64,000 nucleotides of DNA from positions 186,001-250,000 of the forward strand of contig NVTV01000002.1 in NCBI GenBank assembly GCA_002401695.1, given 5' to 3'. The stretch comes from Alphaproteobacteria bacterium (GTDB taxonomy: Bacteria; Pseudomonadota; Alphaproteobacteria; Micavibrionales; Micavibrionaceae). Shown here one piece after another: positions 54,589-64,000 of the stretch. Position 1 is the first letter of the stretch, and the number at the start of each line of letters is the position of its first letter. The notes below the pieces were generated by a model. That model was not told where the DNA came from. It searched no databases and was given only the letters and a program-made list of their open reading frames with translations. Both the position numbers and the translations under genes were made by a program.

Positions 54589-55365
54589 ATGCAAGGCGCT
54601 CTTGAAACCTTCCTCGCCAGTGGCGTTTTGGCATTTTTATTGACCTTTACCCGCATCGGCACGGCGATGATGATTATGCCGGGACTGGGGGATTCCTTTG
54701 TGTCCCCGCGTGTACGTCTGCATATGGCACTGGGGATTAGCTTCGTTTTATTCCCTGTCGTTTTGCCTTATATGCCCTCGCCTATACCGCCAACCTTTGC
54801 TTTGGCTACTCTTATTATAATGGAATTGGTGATCGGTGTTTTATTTGGCACTGTTGCACGTATTTTTATGATTGCTCTGGATACGGCAGGGATGATTATT
54901 TCGATGCAATCCGGCCTCGCCAACGCGCAGGTCTTTAACCCGTCTCTGGCAACGCAAGGCTCTATCATGGGGGCGTTTTTGTCGATGACCGGGGTTTTGC
55001 TGTTGTTCACTTTGAATTTGCATCATCTCCTCATTATCGGCTTGGTTGAGAGTTATGAGCTGTTTCCCCTTGGCTCTATCCCTGATACGGGTTCTATGGC
55101 TGAATTTGTATCACAAGCCATTGCCGCGAGCTTTCTTGTCGGGGTAAAACTCGCCAGCCCATTTATTGTTTTAACCTTGATAATTTATGTCGGGATGGGG
55201 GTTTTGTCTCGCCTTATGCCGCAAATTCAAGTGTTTATGGTGGCTTTGCCGTTGCAAATATTACTGTCCATCACTCTGTTTTTCCTCGCTTGTACCGCAA
55301 TACTTTCCTTTTGGGTGGGGGAATATGAGGCAGGCATGATGTTTTTCCTTTCTGGCGGCGGATAG
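54589..55365 (+). CDS. fliR: Flagellar export gate protein FliR
   Basis: About 258 aa from the ATG at 54589, with AGGTG before it. It has six hydrophobic segments and the FliR pattern SGVLAFLLTFTRIGTAMMIM, then FVSPRVRLHMALGISFVLFP and SMQSGLANAQVFNP. A longer in-frame start would overlap fliQ and is not favoured. flhB follows 15 bases on. Confidence 0.95.
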   Translation: MQGALETFLASGVLAFLLTFTRIGTAMMIMPGLGDSFVSPRVRLHMALGISFVLFPVVLPYMPSPIPPTFALATLIIMELVIGVLFGTVARIFMIALDTAGMIISMQSGLANAQVFNPSLATQGSIMGAFLSMTGVLLLFTLNLHHLLIIGLVESYELFPLGSIPDTGSMAEFVSQAIAASFLVGVKLASPFIVLTLIIYVGMGVLSRLMPQIQVFMVALPLQILLSITLFFLACTAILSFWVGEYEAGMMFFLSGGG

Positions 55366-55379
55366 GGTAGAATAACACT

Positions 55380-56453
55380 ATGGCAGAAGAACAAACTGAC
55401 GATTCCCAGAAAACCGAAGAACCCACCCCGAAAAAGCTGGAGGAATCCAGAAAACGCGGGCAAATTGCAATGTCGCGTGAGGTTAATAATTGGGTGATGC
55501 TGTTCGCCGGAACGATTTTTATTATCGCTTTTGTCGGTCCGATGATGGTTCAATTGGCGAGTATGCTGCGCGTTTATATTGAGTTTTCTCATTCTTTACC
55601 GGGTATGCCGGGCGGTCTTGGCGTTGTTCTGGGGGAGGGCGTGAAAAAAGTTATGGGCATTTTATTGCCGCCGCTTTTGTTGTTTATGTTTGCTGCTTTT
55701 GCCGCGCCCTTTATGCAAATTGGCCCGCTTTTCGCGCCCGAAGTCATCAAACCGGATTGGAGCAAGGTCTCGATCAAAAAGGGTTTTGGCCGTCTTTTTT
55801 CAATGCGCTCGATTGTGGAACTGCTGAAGGGGGTTTTTAAGATCGGCGTGATTGGCATGATCGCCACTATTATCATCTATCCTTACTTTGGTGGTTTTGA
55901 GCATTTTGTGAATATCTCTATCGCCGCTGTGATGATAGAGCTGCGCGCGCTGGTTATTAAAATGATGGCGGGCGTTCTGGTTGTCTTGATGGTGATTGCC
56001 ATGATGGATTTATTGTATCAACGCTATGAATATAATAAGAAAATGCGGATGAGCCGTCAGGAAATTAAGGATGAGTATAAGCAATCCGAAGGGGATCCGC
56101 ATGTGAAGGCAAAGCTACGCCAGTTACGTTCGGAAAAAGCGCGCCAACGTATGATGCAGGCCGTACCGGATGCGGATGTGATTATCACAAATCCAACGCA
56201 TTATTCCATCGCGCTGAAATATGACCCCAATGAGATGCCCGCACCTATTGTTATTGCGATGGGGATGGATGAAACTGCGCTGCGTATTCGTGAGGTTGCG
56301 AAAGAACATGATATTATCCTGTACGAGAATAAACCACTTGCTCGCGCACTGTACGATGTCGCTGTCATCGACGAAATTATTCCGATGGAGCATTTTAAAG
56401 CTGTCGCGGAAATAATATCTTATGTGTTCAAATTAAAAGGCAAGTTGAACTAA
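55380..56453 (+). CDS. flhB: Flagellar export switch protein FlhB
   Basis: 357 aa. A basic N-terminus (EEPTPKKLEESRKRGQIAMS) is followed by four transmembrane segments (about 30-210) and the cytosolic domain with the autocleavage NPTH motif near residue 271 (IITNPTHYSIALKY). It controls the hook-to-filament export switch with FliK. A stand-alone FhlB is encoded at 52510-52881. Last gene of its plus-strand set. Confidence 0.96.
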   Translation: MAEEQTDDSQKTEEPTPKKLEESRKRGQIAMSREVNNWVMLFAGTIFIIAFVGPMMVQLASMLRVYIEFSHSLPGMPGGLGVVLGEGVKKVMGILLPPLLLFMFAAFAAPFMQIGPLFAPEVIKPDWSKVSIKKGFGRLFSMRSIVELLKGVFKIGVIGMIATIIIYPYFGGFEHFVNISIAAVMIELRALVIKMMAGVLVVLMVIAMMDLLYQRYEYNKKMRMSRQEIKDEYKQSEGDPHVKAKLRQLRSEKARQRMMQAVPDADVIITNPTHYSIALKYDPNEMPAPIVIAMGMDETALRIREVAKEHDIILYENKPLARALYDVAVIDEIIPMEHFKAVAEIISYVFKLKGKLN

Positions 56454-56459
56454 TTCATC

Positions 56460-56729
56460 TTAATCTGTTTTGTCGAATTTCTTTAGGTCATCTAACTCTT
56501 TGCGCAAATTGGCTTTGCGAATACGGGATTTTAATGCGCGTTCTTCCTTATCGCCGCCCTTACGCAAGGCGAGAAGGGATAATATGGGTGGAATAAGCAG
56601 GATCAGAGCCATGCGCGCTTCCCCTCCATAAGAGTTCGCAACAATAAATAATGTCACAATAATCATGATGATATTTGCCAATATGGTGAGGCCATAGAAA
56701 ATACAGCTGGTCTTTTTGCAATGCGCCAT
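56460..56729 (-). CDS. Small two-helix membrane protein, hypothetical
   Basis: 89 aa. Two hydrophobic segments (about 10-32 and 38-56) are followed by a basic, charged helical tail (KGGDKEERALKSRIRKANLR). No family recognised. It is encoded antisense to its neighbours, ending 6 bases after the flhB stop. Confidence 0.55.
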   Translation of the reverse strand: MAHCKKTSCIFYGLTILANIIMIIVTLFIVANSYGGEARMALILLIPPILSLLALRKGGDKEERALKSRIRKANLRKELDDLKKFDKTD

Positions 56730-56817
56730 GATTTAAATCCTTTTGAATCCGTTTGAACTTACGTGCTATAACCATAGCGTATATTTTAGAATTTTGAAAT
56801 AATCAGGAGAATTTTTC

Positions 56818-58521
56818 ATGCGCCAGTCTTTTTTTGCCCTTATGGTTTTTACTGCTTTATCCCCTGTATCCGCATGGGCAAAGGATATTCCGGTGGAAAG
56901 TACAATTTACGCCGCAACAGTTTATAGCGACCGTGCGACACTGACCCGCAGTGTGAAGATCGATATTCCCGCAGGGGCGCATAATTTGGTGTTTACGGGG
57001 TTGCCTGTTAGTTTGTTCGCTGACTCTCTGCGCACAGAAGGCCGCGCCAAGGCAAATGTAACATTTGGTGCATTGACGCATAAACGTGAAAGCCATGAAG
57101 ATTATGTCGTGCCAAAGGAAAAAGAATTACATGCGCAATTGGTCGTATTACAGGATCAAAATAGACTATCTAATGTTGAAAAAAAGGCCTTAAGGGCGGG
57201 GCAGACTTTCCTTGAAAATATCGGCAAACAGGCGGCTTTGCGCACGAATGAGGATATTGCCAAAATTGAACTGAATTCGGGCAGCTGGTCTGCGGCGGCG
57301 GATAGCCTTTCAACAAAAATGTTGGAAAACATGAAGGGTTCACTTGCGCTTGATATTAAGATTCGTGACGCGAATGCAAAAATCCGTAAAATCCAAAATG
57401 AATTGCGCGGCTTGCGTACAGGGCAGAAACAAACGTACAGCGTAACAGTGCCTTTTGAGTCCGATAAGGCCACAACGCTGAATATTGATCTCAGCTATCA
57501 ATTACCGGGGGTCAGCTGGCAGCCGATTTATGATGCGCGTCTGGATGTTAAATCAGGGAAATTGGAACTGGTGCAATATGGCTCTGTCTGGCAACGCACG
57601 GGCGAGGATTGGACGGATATCGAACTAACCCTTTCCACCGCACAGCCTAGCCGTGGCACAGGCCTGCCTGATCTGCATCCAAATTGGATCGCTATTATCA
57701 ATCACGTCAGAAAAATGAAATCCCGTGGCGGTGGTAATTTTATGAGCATGAGCGCGAATACAAGAGGCCTGCCTACGACGGTTCCCGGGGTAGATGATGA
57801 ACTCTCAGCAGCTTATATTAGTGCGGTTGAAGATCAAGATGAAGCAAACGTGGAACGCGCCGTATCTTTCCAAGCCGCCCAAATAAACACAGAAGGCTTT
57901 GTCGGTGAATATAAGATCACCGGCCCTGCAACTGTTAAATCTGATGGTACGCACTCTAAGTTGCTCGTCGGTGGTTTTGAAACCGAGACGTGGAAACAAG
58001 TGCAAATCAAACCACAATTCAGTACGGATGCCTATTTGGTGATCAAGACCAAGCTAAAGGGCGATGCGCCGCTTTTACCGGGGCAAGTTAATTTGTTCCG
58101 TGATGGCGCGTTTATCGGTAAAACGTATCTGCCGATGTTGCGGCCCAATGATGTTGAAGAATTGGCCTTTGGCATTGATGATAATGTAAGGGTTAAGCGT
58201 AACACGCTTAAAAACGAGCGTAGCGAAGCAGGCATGATTACAAAAGAAAGTGTGGTCGAACGCCAGTTCGTTACAGAAATACAGAACTTGCATAAAGAGC
58301 CGATTGATATCGCTGTGTTGGAGACTGTCCCTGTGTCCAGAGATAAAAGGCTACGTGTTGAGATCCTGAAGGATAAAACTACGTCAGGCTATGAGGCTGA
58401 CTTGCATGATGTGAAAGGCGTGACGCGCTGGACACAGACATTACAGCCACAGGCAAAAGCTAAAATTATGCTGGGTTGGAAAGTGACTTGGCCAAAGAGC
58501 GAAAACGTTTCCGGTCTTTAA
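56818..58521 (+). CDS. DUF4139 (mucoidy inhibitor A-like) secreted protein
   Basis: 567 aa with a signal peptide of about 20 residues (ending S-A-W-A). DUF4140-like N-terminal part: VESTIYAATVYSDRATLTRS. A coiled-coil region (about 100-205) follows, then DUF4139 from about 220 with SYQLPGVSWQPIYDARLDVK and WQRTGEDWTDIELTLSTAQP. This architecture is the MuiA family, of unknown mechanism. AGGAG precedes the ATG at 56818. It stands alone before cckA. Confidence 0.88.
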   Translation: MRQSFFALMVFTALSPVSAWAKDIPVESTIYAATVYSDRATLTRSVKIDIPAGAHNLVFTGLPVSLFADSLRTEGRAKANVTFGALTHKRESHEDYVVPKEKELHAQLVVLQDQNRLSNVEKKALRAGQTFLENIGKQAALRTNEDIAKIELNSGSWSAAADSLSTKMLENMKGSLALDIKIRDANAKIRKIQNELRGLRTGQKQTYSVTVPFESDKATTLNIDLSYQLPGVSWQPIYDARLDVKSGKLELVQYGSVWQRTGEDWTDIELTLSTAQPSRGTGLPDLHPNWIAIINHVRKMKSRGGGNFMSMSANTRGLPTTVPGVDDELSAAYISAVEDQDEANVERAVSFQAAQINTEGFVGEYKITGPATVKSDGTHSKLLVGGFETETWKQVQIKPQFSTDAYLVIKTKLKGDAPLLPGQVNLFRDGAFIGKTYLPMLRPNDVEELAFGIDDNVRVKRNTLKNERSEAGMITKESVVERQFVTEIQNLHKEPIDIAVLETVPVSRDKRLRVEILKDKTTSGYEADLHDVKGVTRWTQTLQPQAKAKIMLGWKVTWPKSENVSGL

Positions 58522-58525
58522 AAAA

Positions 58526-58547
58526 TATACACCAAGTTCGGTGTATA
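58526..58547. repeat. Perfect inverted repeat after the DUF4139 gene
   Basis: TATACACC and GGTGTATA (eight bases each) around a six-base loop, directly after the stop codon. No T-run follows, so termination is uncertain. Confidence 0.6.
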
Positions 58548-58563
58548 AATGATCGCTCTGCCA

Positions 58564-58597
58564 TGCATGCCCTTGTTCCAAGTGGGCTTGCATGCAA
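58564..58597. repeat. Inverted repeat overlapping the cckA start
   Basis: TGCATGCCC pairs with GGGCTTGCATGCA with a two-base bulge. The right arm contains the ATG at 58592, so the hairpin could hide the cckA start codon in RNA. Confidence 0.45.
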
Positions 58598-61117
58598 ATA
58601 TTATGTGTTATGAATAAAATGGACCACTCGGAATTTATAAATCGCCACCATAATAGGGAGGCGCCCGTTCATGGGAAAAGCAAAAGCCTGAGTATCGCGG
58701 TGATTGCTTCTATCATGTCGCTTTATTTTGTGTTGATGATTTTTATTATTCATATGGCGCGTGCGGATCAGGCCACGATTGTGATGTCTATTCTGGTTTT
58801 TCTCACCGGAACGTTGGTGGCGTTTGCCGCAAAGCGTGCGCAATATCTACAAGCCAAGCAAGAGGAAGAACTGATCCTTCTTAAGGAAGTGCTGGAGGGC
58901 AGCCGTGGCGGACGCCTGATTACGGACAGCGCCGATAATACCCTCTATTATAACCAACGTTTTGTAGAGCTGTGCTGTCATCATAATACGGATGAAGATG
59001 TGACCTATACGCAATTGGTTGATATGTTTTCCGATAATGATAAGGCGGCCTCATTGTTTAATGCCCTGTCAGATCAGGCGCATCGCGGTTTGACCGACTC
59101 GATAGAGCTTTATTGTGAAAAACAGGATTATGAAGGCTGGTACTATGTAACAGCGCAACCTGTTTCCGGCCATGCGGGTATTATTCACTGGCGCTTGGAT
59201 AATGTGACGGAAAAATATACCGCTGACCGTGCCGTCAGAGAAGAGCGAGAGAAGCTTGTCGATTTCACAGATAACGCGCCTGTTGGGTTCTTTTCGGTGG
59301 ATGAGCAAGGGCATTTTGTGTTTGCAAATGCGACGTTTGCGCGGTGGCTCGGTGTTGATCTTGGTTACTTGTTAGAGAAGACATCCTTGCACACCTATTT
59401 TGCAAATCCGCCTGCCAATGCGAAGCCCTATGATTTGATGGATCACGGTAGTGAGAAACAAATTGTCGAGTTGGAGATGAAGGGTGCAGCAGGGAAAACA
59501 TTTCGCGCTTCTATCAGTCAGAGCATTGTGTATGGCGACGATGGTCGTGTCCGTACGCGTGCGGTTGTCCATGATTTAACCTCCGAACAGGAAATGCATC
59601 GCGCTTTGAAGGCCTCGGAAGACCGTTTTAAACGCTTCTATGAGGACGCGCCGCTGGGGATCGTTCTGGTAAATAAGGATGGTCTGATCGAGGATTGCAA
59701 CGCCCAATTTGCCCAGCTTATGGGGCAAAAAACCGAAGAGCTAGTGAAAAAGCATTTCAAATTATTGATTGGTGAAGAAGATCGTGCGGCTGTTGCGACG
59801 TTGATTTCCAAGATAGAAAAAGGGGAACCCCTTGTCGAATCGATTGAGGTTGCCTTGCATGGTAAGGGCGATGATGTGAAGACTGCGCAGCTTCACGCGC
59901 GCAGTACTGTTGAAGGGGAAGGTGTTGTACTTCACTTTATTGATATGACAGAGAAAAAATCTCTGGAGGAACAGTTTGTCCAATCACAGAAAATGCAAGC
60001 AGTAGGGCAACTTGCAGGCGGTATCGCGCATGACTTTAATAATTTGCTGACTGCGATTATTGGGTTTTGTGATTTGCTATTGCTGCGCCATAAGGCGGGC
60101 GATCCGTCTTTTGGTGATATTATGCAGATCCAGCAAAATTCTAACCGTGCGGCTAACCTTGTGCGCCAACTTCTGGCTTTCTCGCGCCAGCAAACCTTGC
60201 GTCAACGTGTCCATGATATCACCGATATTCTGACCGAGCTTTCCCATCTTATGCGCCGCTTGATTGGCGCGAATATAGAGCTGAAGATGGTTCATGGCAG
60301 TGACCTTGGGCTGGTTAAGGTTGATGAAGGCCAGATGGAACAGGTCTTGATTAATCTGGCGGTGAATGCGCGTGATGCGATGGATGGCGGCGGTAAGCTG
60401 ACCATCACAACGGAAAATTATACGAATCGCAAAACCAAAAAAATGATGCAGGAAAAAATGCCGCCCGGTCATTGGGTTTTGATAAAAGTGAAGGATACGG
60501 GGTGCGGTATTCCCGCCAAAAATATGGAGCGTATTTTAGAGCCGTTTTTTACCACCAAAGACGTGGGCGAGGGAACGGGGCTTGGGCTGGCAACTGTCTA
60601 TGGGATTGTGCGCCAAAGTGGCGGGTTTCTTGATATTGACAGTAAAGTCGGTAAGGGCACGACCTTCCTGATTTACTTGCCCAAAGCAAACGAGATTGAC
60701 GTTGAGGAAGACGAACCGGTGGTGGAGCCGATTGTGGCCAAAGACCTGACAGGGACAGAGTGCATTATGTTGGTTGAGGACGAGGACGCGGTGCGGACAT
60801 TCGCGCAGCGGGCGTTGGCGAATAAGGGCTATGATGTTATCTCTGCGGAGCATGGCGAGGCCGCGCTTGAACTCTATGAAATGGACGGGCAGAAACATAT
60901 TGACCTATTGATTACCGATGTCGTTATGCCGGGGATGGATGGTCCAACTCTGGCGCAACGCATTCGCCAACATAGCCCCGATTTGAAAATTATATTTATG
61001 TCCGGTTATACGGAAGATAAGCTCAAGGATTATATGGGCGAAAACACTTATTTCTTGCCCAAACCCTTTACCCTAAAAATCCTCGCCGCCAAGGTGAAAG
61101 AGGTTCTGCAGGGATGA
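58592..61117 (+). CDS. cckA: Cell cycle hybrid histidine kinase CckA
   Basis: Up to 841 aa. Two transmembrane segments (about 34-55 and 62-80) are followed by PAS domains (about 225-335 and 345-460), then the HisKA box [14 protein letters not shown] with the phosphorylated histidine near residue 480. HATPase ([30 protein letters not shown]) and a C-terminal receiver ([11 protein letters not shown]) follow. This domain order and the H-box are those of CckA, which feeds phosphate through ChpT to CtrA. The start could also be 58610 or 58619. ChpT is not in the window. Confidence 0.93.
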   Translation: MQILCVMNKMDHSEFINRHHNREAPVHGKSKSLSIAVIASIMSLYFVLMIFIIHMARADQATIVMSILVFLTGTLVAFAAKRAQYLQAKQEEELILLKEVLEGSRGGRLITDSADNTLYYNQRFVELCCHHNTDEDVTYTQLVDMFSDNDKAASLFNALSDQAHRGLTDSIELYCEKQDYEGWYYVTAQPVSGHAGIIHWRLDNVTEKYTADRAVREEREKLVDFTDNAPVGFFSVDEQGHFVFANATFARWLGVDLGYLLEKTSLHTYFANPPANAKPYDLMDHGSEKQIVELEMKGAAGKTFRASISQSIVYGDDGRVRTRAVVHDLTSEQEMHRALKASEDRFKRFYEDAPLGIVLVNKDGLIEDCNAQFAQLMGQKTEELVKKHFKLLIGEEDRAAVATLISKIEKGEPLVESIEVALHGKGDDVKTAQLHARSTVEGEGVVLHFIDMTEKKSLEEQFVQSQKMQAVGQLAGGIAHDFNNLLTAIIGFCDLLLLRHKAGDPSFGDIMQIQQNSNRAANLVRQLLAFSRQQTLRQRVHDITDILTELSHLMRRLIGANIELKMVHGSDLGLVKVDEGQMEQVLINLAVNARDAMDGGGKLTITTENYTNRKTKKMMQEKMPPGHWVLIKVKDTGCGIPAKNMERILEPFFTTKDVGEGTGLGLATVYGIVRQSGGFLDIDSKVGKGTTFLIYLPKANEIDVEEDEPVVEPIVAKDLTGTECIMLVEDEDAVRTFAQRALANKGYDVISAEHGEAALELYEMDGQKHIDLLITDVVMPGMDGPTLAQRIRQHSPDLKIIFMSGYTEDKLKDYMGENTYFLPKPFTLKILAAKVKEVLQG

Positions 61118-62007
61118 ACGTGTTTCGTCTTATACCGATTGCTTTATTTGTGTATTTTGTGGGTCTTTCATTTGCCTACGCTCATCCGCCATATCTGGTG
61201 AAGCAAAAAGTTATCTATGATAACGAGAATCGTCCCTATATTCTCGAAACGTGGAATGGTGACGGAATTTTTGTTGCTGATCCATATATCACTCAAATCA
61301 GAGATAGCAGGGGGTTCGTTGTCGCAAGGGGTGGTCGTCTACCCTATCTTTGTTTTTCATTGGAAAAATGTTGGGCTTTGGGCGGCTTTCCCACTCAATA
61401 TGATGCAGAATCTATAAAAGAAAAATCATTGGCACTTTCGCATAAGGGGACACCTTTTATGTTGTCTGATGAGGGTAGTCATGAAGCATTCATTGACTAC
61501 TTAATGGATGATAAGACACTTAATTTTCGGAGCTATTGGCTTGAGTATCCGGAAACTGTAAAGAATACACGGGGAATTGAGTATTTCGAAGGGAGAAAAT
61601 CTCTTTCTTTGTCTGTGATATTACTCATTTTTATAAAGCCATTTATTTATCTTTATTCAAATTTATTTGCATACATTCCTGCTTTTATATCGCCGTTCTT
61701 TCTAAGGTTATTCCCTTTGATAAAAAGACCTCTATTGGGTAAGGCAAAAGGACGTATAAAATATTTTCTTTCCAGACTGACATTCGTTGTAATGTATATT
61801 TTGTTGTTATGCATTAGTGTCGTACTTCTAAGTTTTTGGCCGTTGGTGTTTGGGCTATATTCTCAGAGTTTTTCATTGTTTACATTTTTTTTGGTTGCTG
61901 TTTTTATCGAGTGGCGGTTTTTTAGAAAGAAAAAACTTAATATCGTTCCTTTTTTGTTCTTTTCGCTTGACGGAAGAATAAAACGAGAACATGATGTGTG
62001 TAGATAA
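61114..62007 (+). CDS. Hypothetical membrane protein between cckA and recA
   Basis: 297 aa. A signal peptide (LIPIALFVYFVGLSFAYA) is followed by a polar domain (about 25-165) and three hydrophobic segments (about 168-192, 226-250, 255-270). No family recognised. It is clearly more AT-rich than its neighbours and overlaps the cckA stop by four bases (ATGA). The recA promoter and SOS-like box lie inside its last 65 bases. Confidence 0.6.
   Translation: MNVFRLIPIALFVYFVGLSFAYAHPPYLVKQKVIYDNENRPYILETWNGDGIFVADPYITQIRDSRGFVVARGGRLPYLCFSLEKCWALGGFPTQYDAESIKEKSLALSHKGTPFMLSDEGSHEAFIDYLMDDKTLNFRSYWLEYPETVKNTRGIEYFEGRKSLSLSVILLIFIKPFIYLYSNLFAYIPAFISPFFLRLFPLIKRPLLGKAKGRIKYFLSRLTFVVMYILLLCISVVLLSFWPLVFGLYSQSFSLFTFFLVAVFIEWRFFRKKKLNIVPFLFFSLDGRIKREHDVCR
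61945..61995 (+). promoter_or_regulatory. LexA-type SOS box and recA promoter
   Basis: GTTC-N7-GTTC (61945-61959) matches the alphaproteobacterial LexA site. Eight bases on, TTGACG (61967-61972), a 17-base spacer and CATGAT (61990-61995) form a promoter about 115 bases before the recA ATG. Confidence 0.7.
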
Positions 62008-62112
62008 GGTGGTTTTGCCCCCTCTAATCAATTGCACATAACTATGAACTATGCGACAAAGGGATATAAAGATATGAGTGTTACGCCGTTACGTAAAAAG
62101 AAGGATGATAAT

Positions 62113-63192
62113 ATGGCTCAGAATAATACTGAGAAGCAAAAGGCTCTTGATGCCGCTTTATCGCAGATTGAACGCGCCTTTGGTAAGGGCTCTATAATGA
62201 AGCTGAATGACGGTGCTAATCCGATGGAGGTCGAAACGGTTTCGACAGGCTCGCTTGGTCTTGATATTGGTCTTGGGATTGGCGGTTTACCGCGTGGCCG
62301 TGTTATTGAAATTTACGGGCCTGAAAGTTCCGGTAAAACAACACTTGCGCTGCACGTTATTGCCGAGGCGCAAAAGACGGGCGGGATATGTGCTATTGTG
62401 GACGCAGAGCATGCCCTTGATCCGGCATATGCGAAAAAGTTGGGCGTTGATGTTGATAATCTTCTGATTTCACAGCCAGATGCGGGGGAACAAGCCCTTG
62501 AAATTGTTGATACATTGGTGCGATCCGGTGCACTCGATGTTTTGGTGATTGATTCTGTGGCTGCGCTTGTGCCGCGCGCAGAATTAGAAGGTGAAATGGG
62601 GGATAGTCATATGGGCTTGCAGGCACGTTTGATGTCTCAGGCTTTGCGTAAATTGACGGGGTCTATTTCTCGTTCTCGTACAATTGTTATCTTTATTAAT
62701 CAGTTGCGGATGAAAATTGGTGTGATGTTTGGTTCGCCTGAAACAACAACAGGTGGCAACGCGTTGAAATTTTATGCCTCGGTTCGTCTTGATATCCGAC
62801 GTATTGGTGCGATTAAGAATAAGGATGAGATTATCGGAAATCAAACCCGTGTCAAAGTTGTTAAGAATAAAATGGCACCGCCATTTCGTCAGATCGAGTT
62901 TGATATCATGTATGGTCAGGGTATCTCGAAACTTGGTGAATTGATTGATTTGGGCGTGAAGGCCGAATTGGTTGAAAAAGCAGGATCATGGTTCTCCTAT
63001 GATGGACAACGCATTGGACAGGGACGCGAAAATGTTAAAAAATTCTTCAAAGAAAACCCTAAGATGGCAGAGCAGCTGGAACAGCAGATCCGTGTGAATG
63101 CGGGGCTTATTGATGGTGATATGCTCTCCGGTGGTTCTTGCGATGCGAAAAAGGCGGCGGACAGCGCGGCGGAAGATGTCGCAAACGATTAA
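62113..63192 (+). CDS. recA: Recombinase RecA
   Basis: About 359 aa from the ATG at 62113, which has AAGGA seven bases upstream; an in-frame ATG at 62074 is the other plausible start. RecA signatures are [20 protein letters not shown], Walker [10 protein letters not shown], and [17 protein letters not shown]. It catalyses strand exchange and triggers LexA self-cleavage. An SOS-type box and promoter lie in the preceding gene; a terminator follows. Confidence 0.97.
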   Translation: MAQNNTEKQKALDAALSQIERAFGKGSIMKLNDGANPMEVETVSTGSLGLDIGLGIGGLPRGRVIEIYGPESSGKTTLALHVIAEAQKTGGICAIVDAEHALDPAYAKKLGVDVDNLLISQPDAGEQALEIVDTLVRSGALDVLVIDSVAALVPRAELEGEMGDSHMGLQARLMSQALRKLTGSISRSRTIVIFINQLRMKIGVMFGSPETTTGGNALKFYASVRLDIRRIGAIKNKDEIIGNQTRVKVVKNKMAPPFRQIEFDIMYGQGISKLGELIDLGVKAELVEKAGSWFSYDGQRIGQGRENVKKFFKENPKMAEQLEQQIRVNAGLIDGDMLSGGSCDAKKAADSAAEDVAND

Positions 63193-63220
63193 GTCTTTTA
63201 AATGTATCTAATGGAATATT

Positions 63221-63250
63221 AAAGGCAGACTTGGTTCTGCCTTTATCTTT
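63221..63250 (+). terminator. Rho-independent terminator of recA
   Basis: AAAGGCAGA, six-base loop, TCTGCCTTT, then ATCTTTT. 29 bases after the recA stop, between it and the convergent smpB. Confidence 0.9.
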
Positions 63251-63270
63251 TAGTAGAAGCGTTGTGCGCT

Positions 63271-63765
63271 TTAATCACGCATTTTGAGAAGCCGCTGTTT
63301 TTGCTTGCCCCAGTCGCGTTGCTTTTCGCTTTGGCGTTTATCATGTTGTTTTTTACCTTTGGCCAGTGCGATCTCTAGCTTCACTTTTCCATGCTCATTA
63401 AAGTAAATTTTTGTCGCAACAATGGTCATGCCTTGGCGCACAACCGCGCCCATGATTTTATCAATTTCACGTTTATGCAGCAGTAATTTACGTGGACGCG
63501 TGGTGTTGTGTTGTAAATGTGGACCCGCTTGCGAATATTCAGAAATATTAGCGTTGAAAATCCAAATTTCGGCACCTTTCGGACCAACATAGGATTCTTT
63601 GATGCTGCATTGCCCAAGGCGCAAGGATTTAACCTCTGTCCCTTTCAGCATGATTCCTGCCTCGAACGTATCAAGGATTTCATAGTCAAAGCGTGCTTTC
63701 TTATTCTCAGCAACAGTTTGGCTCGTCGAAATCAGACCAGTCTTAGTTTTCTTTTTCTTTGCCAC
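63271..63765 (-). CDS. smpB: tmRNA-binding protein SmpB
   Basis: About 164 aa from the GTG at 63765, with GGTGA six bases upstream; it gives the usual (M)AKKKK start. A TTG two codons earlier is possible. Signatures include [30 protein letters not shown], and the basic C-terminal tail [17 protein letters not shown], which occupies the mRNA channel. Works with tmRNA in ribosome rescue. Confidence 0.96.
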   Translation of the reverse strand: MAKKKKTKTGLISTSQTVAENKKARFDYEILDTFEAGIMLKGTEVKSLRLGQCSIKESYVGPKGAEIWIFNANISEYSQAGPHLQHNTTRPRKLLLHKREIDKIMGAVVRQGMTIVATKIYFNEHGKVKLEIALAKGKKQHDKRQSEKQRDWGKQKQRLLKMRD

Positions 63766-63790
63766 AATCAATCACCATAAATCCCGCGTA

Positions 63791-64000
63791 TTATCGCGCC
63801 TTTAGTCCTGCGAATTTAATCGCTGCATCAACTTTTTCACGTGCCGCCTCGGTCGCAGGCAATATTGGTCTGCGGACATCTTCTTCGCAGATACCTAAAA
63901 CTTTTGCCGCGTATTTTACGGGCGCAGGACTGCTCTCGCAAAAGAGATCGTGTGCCAATGGATCAAGCCTGTCACGTAACGTTTCAAAGGTTTCACGATC
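63791..64000 (-). CDS. dapA: 4-hydroxy-tetrahydrodipicolinate synthase, 3' end only
   Basis: The last 69 codons of a minus-strand gene that runs off the window. They read like the DapA C-terminal helices, with SSPAPVKYAAKVLGI then EEDVRRPILPATEAAREKVD and a terminal AIKFAGLKAR. DapA makes the first committed lysine/diaminopimelate intermediate. It precedes smpB by 25 bases on the same strand, a common dapA-smpB pairing. Confidence 0.8.
   Translation of the reverse strand, partial: DRETFETLRDRLDPLAHDLFCESSPAPVKYAAKVLGICEEDVRRPILPATEAAREKVDAAIKFAGLKAR

Noticed and set aside
1..64000. Search for tRNA, rRNA, CRISPR arrays, insertion sequences and prophage genes
   Set aside because: No cloverleaf-like element, spaced repeat array, transposase or phage structural gene was recognised by reading.

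Overview
The window is a chromosomal segment of a free-swimming alphaproteobacterium with moderate GC. The gene content supports this: CtrA and CckA (the alphaproteobacterial cell-cycle relay), FlbT, FlaF, FliX, FlbD, the DUF6468 and MotE motor genes, a one-cysteine DksA, and a GTTC-N7-GTTC motif upstream of recA. KdsB implies a Gram-negative outer membrane with Kdo. The genus cannot be fixed from sequence alone; a Rhodospirillales- or Micavibrionales-like lineage is a guess.

Layout. Positions 1-8006 hold a minus-strand run of ordinary cell genes: histidine phosphatase, kdsB, a YejA-like binding protein, a degenerate EAL protein, pyrD, pgsA, an endonuclease/exonuclease/phosphatase-fold membrane protein and ctrA. 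From about 8.2 to 56.5 kb lies a nearly complete flagellar and chemotaxis supercluster: fliI and fliJ (separated by a CheD-like gene and an antisense hypothetical); a GIY-YIG gene; a frameshifted FliK-like gene; flhG-flhF-flhA; flbD; motA-fliN-fliH-fliG-fliF; FlaG-like, flaF, flbT and flagellin; flgE-flgD-fliK-two FlgN-like genes-flgJ-flgI; fliX and dksA; flgH-flgA-flgG-flgF; fliL-fliM-DUF6468-motE; cheY-cheZ; a MotB-like gene, motB and a 1040-aa repeat protein; fliP-fliO-fhlB; flgB-flgC-fliE-fliQ-fliR-flhB. After it come a DUF4139 protein, cckA, an AT-rich membrane protein, recA, smpB and the 3' end of dapA.

Regulation readable from the DNA. Four sites with GG-N10-GC geometry sit 30-85 bases upstream of flhA, flgI, flgF and flgB, as expected for sigma-54 promoters activated by FlbD with FliX. 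A perfect TTAA-N7-TTAA CtrA box lies upstream of flagellin, and the ctrA/fliI intergenic region holds several TTAA half-sites spaced by ten bases. This fits a CtrA -> FlbD/sigma-54 hierarchy, with ctrA and cckA flanking the flagellar cluster. Rho-independent terminators are visible after flagellin, flgE, dksA, cheZ, recA and the acidic hypothetical at 18.4-19.0 kb.

No rRNA, tRNA, CRISPR array, insertion sequence or prophage was recognised. flgK, flgL, fliD, fliS and rpoN are not in the window. The most unusual items are the CheD-like protein between fliI and fliJ, the FliK-like gene broken in a nine-base homopolymer, the GIY-YIG gene next to fliJ, and the direct CtrA box on flagellin. I found no clear, wholly new multi-gene system.
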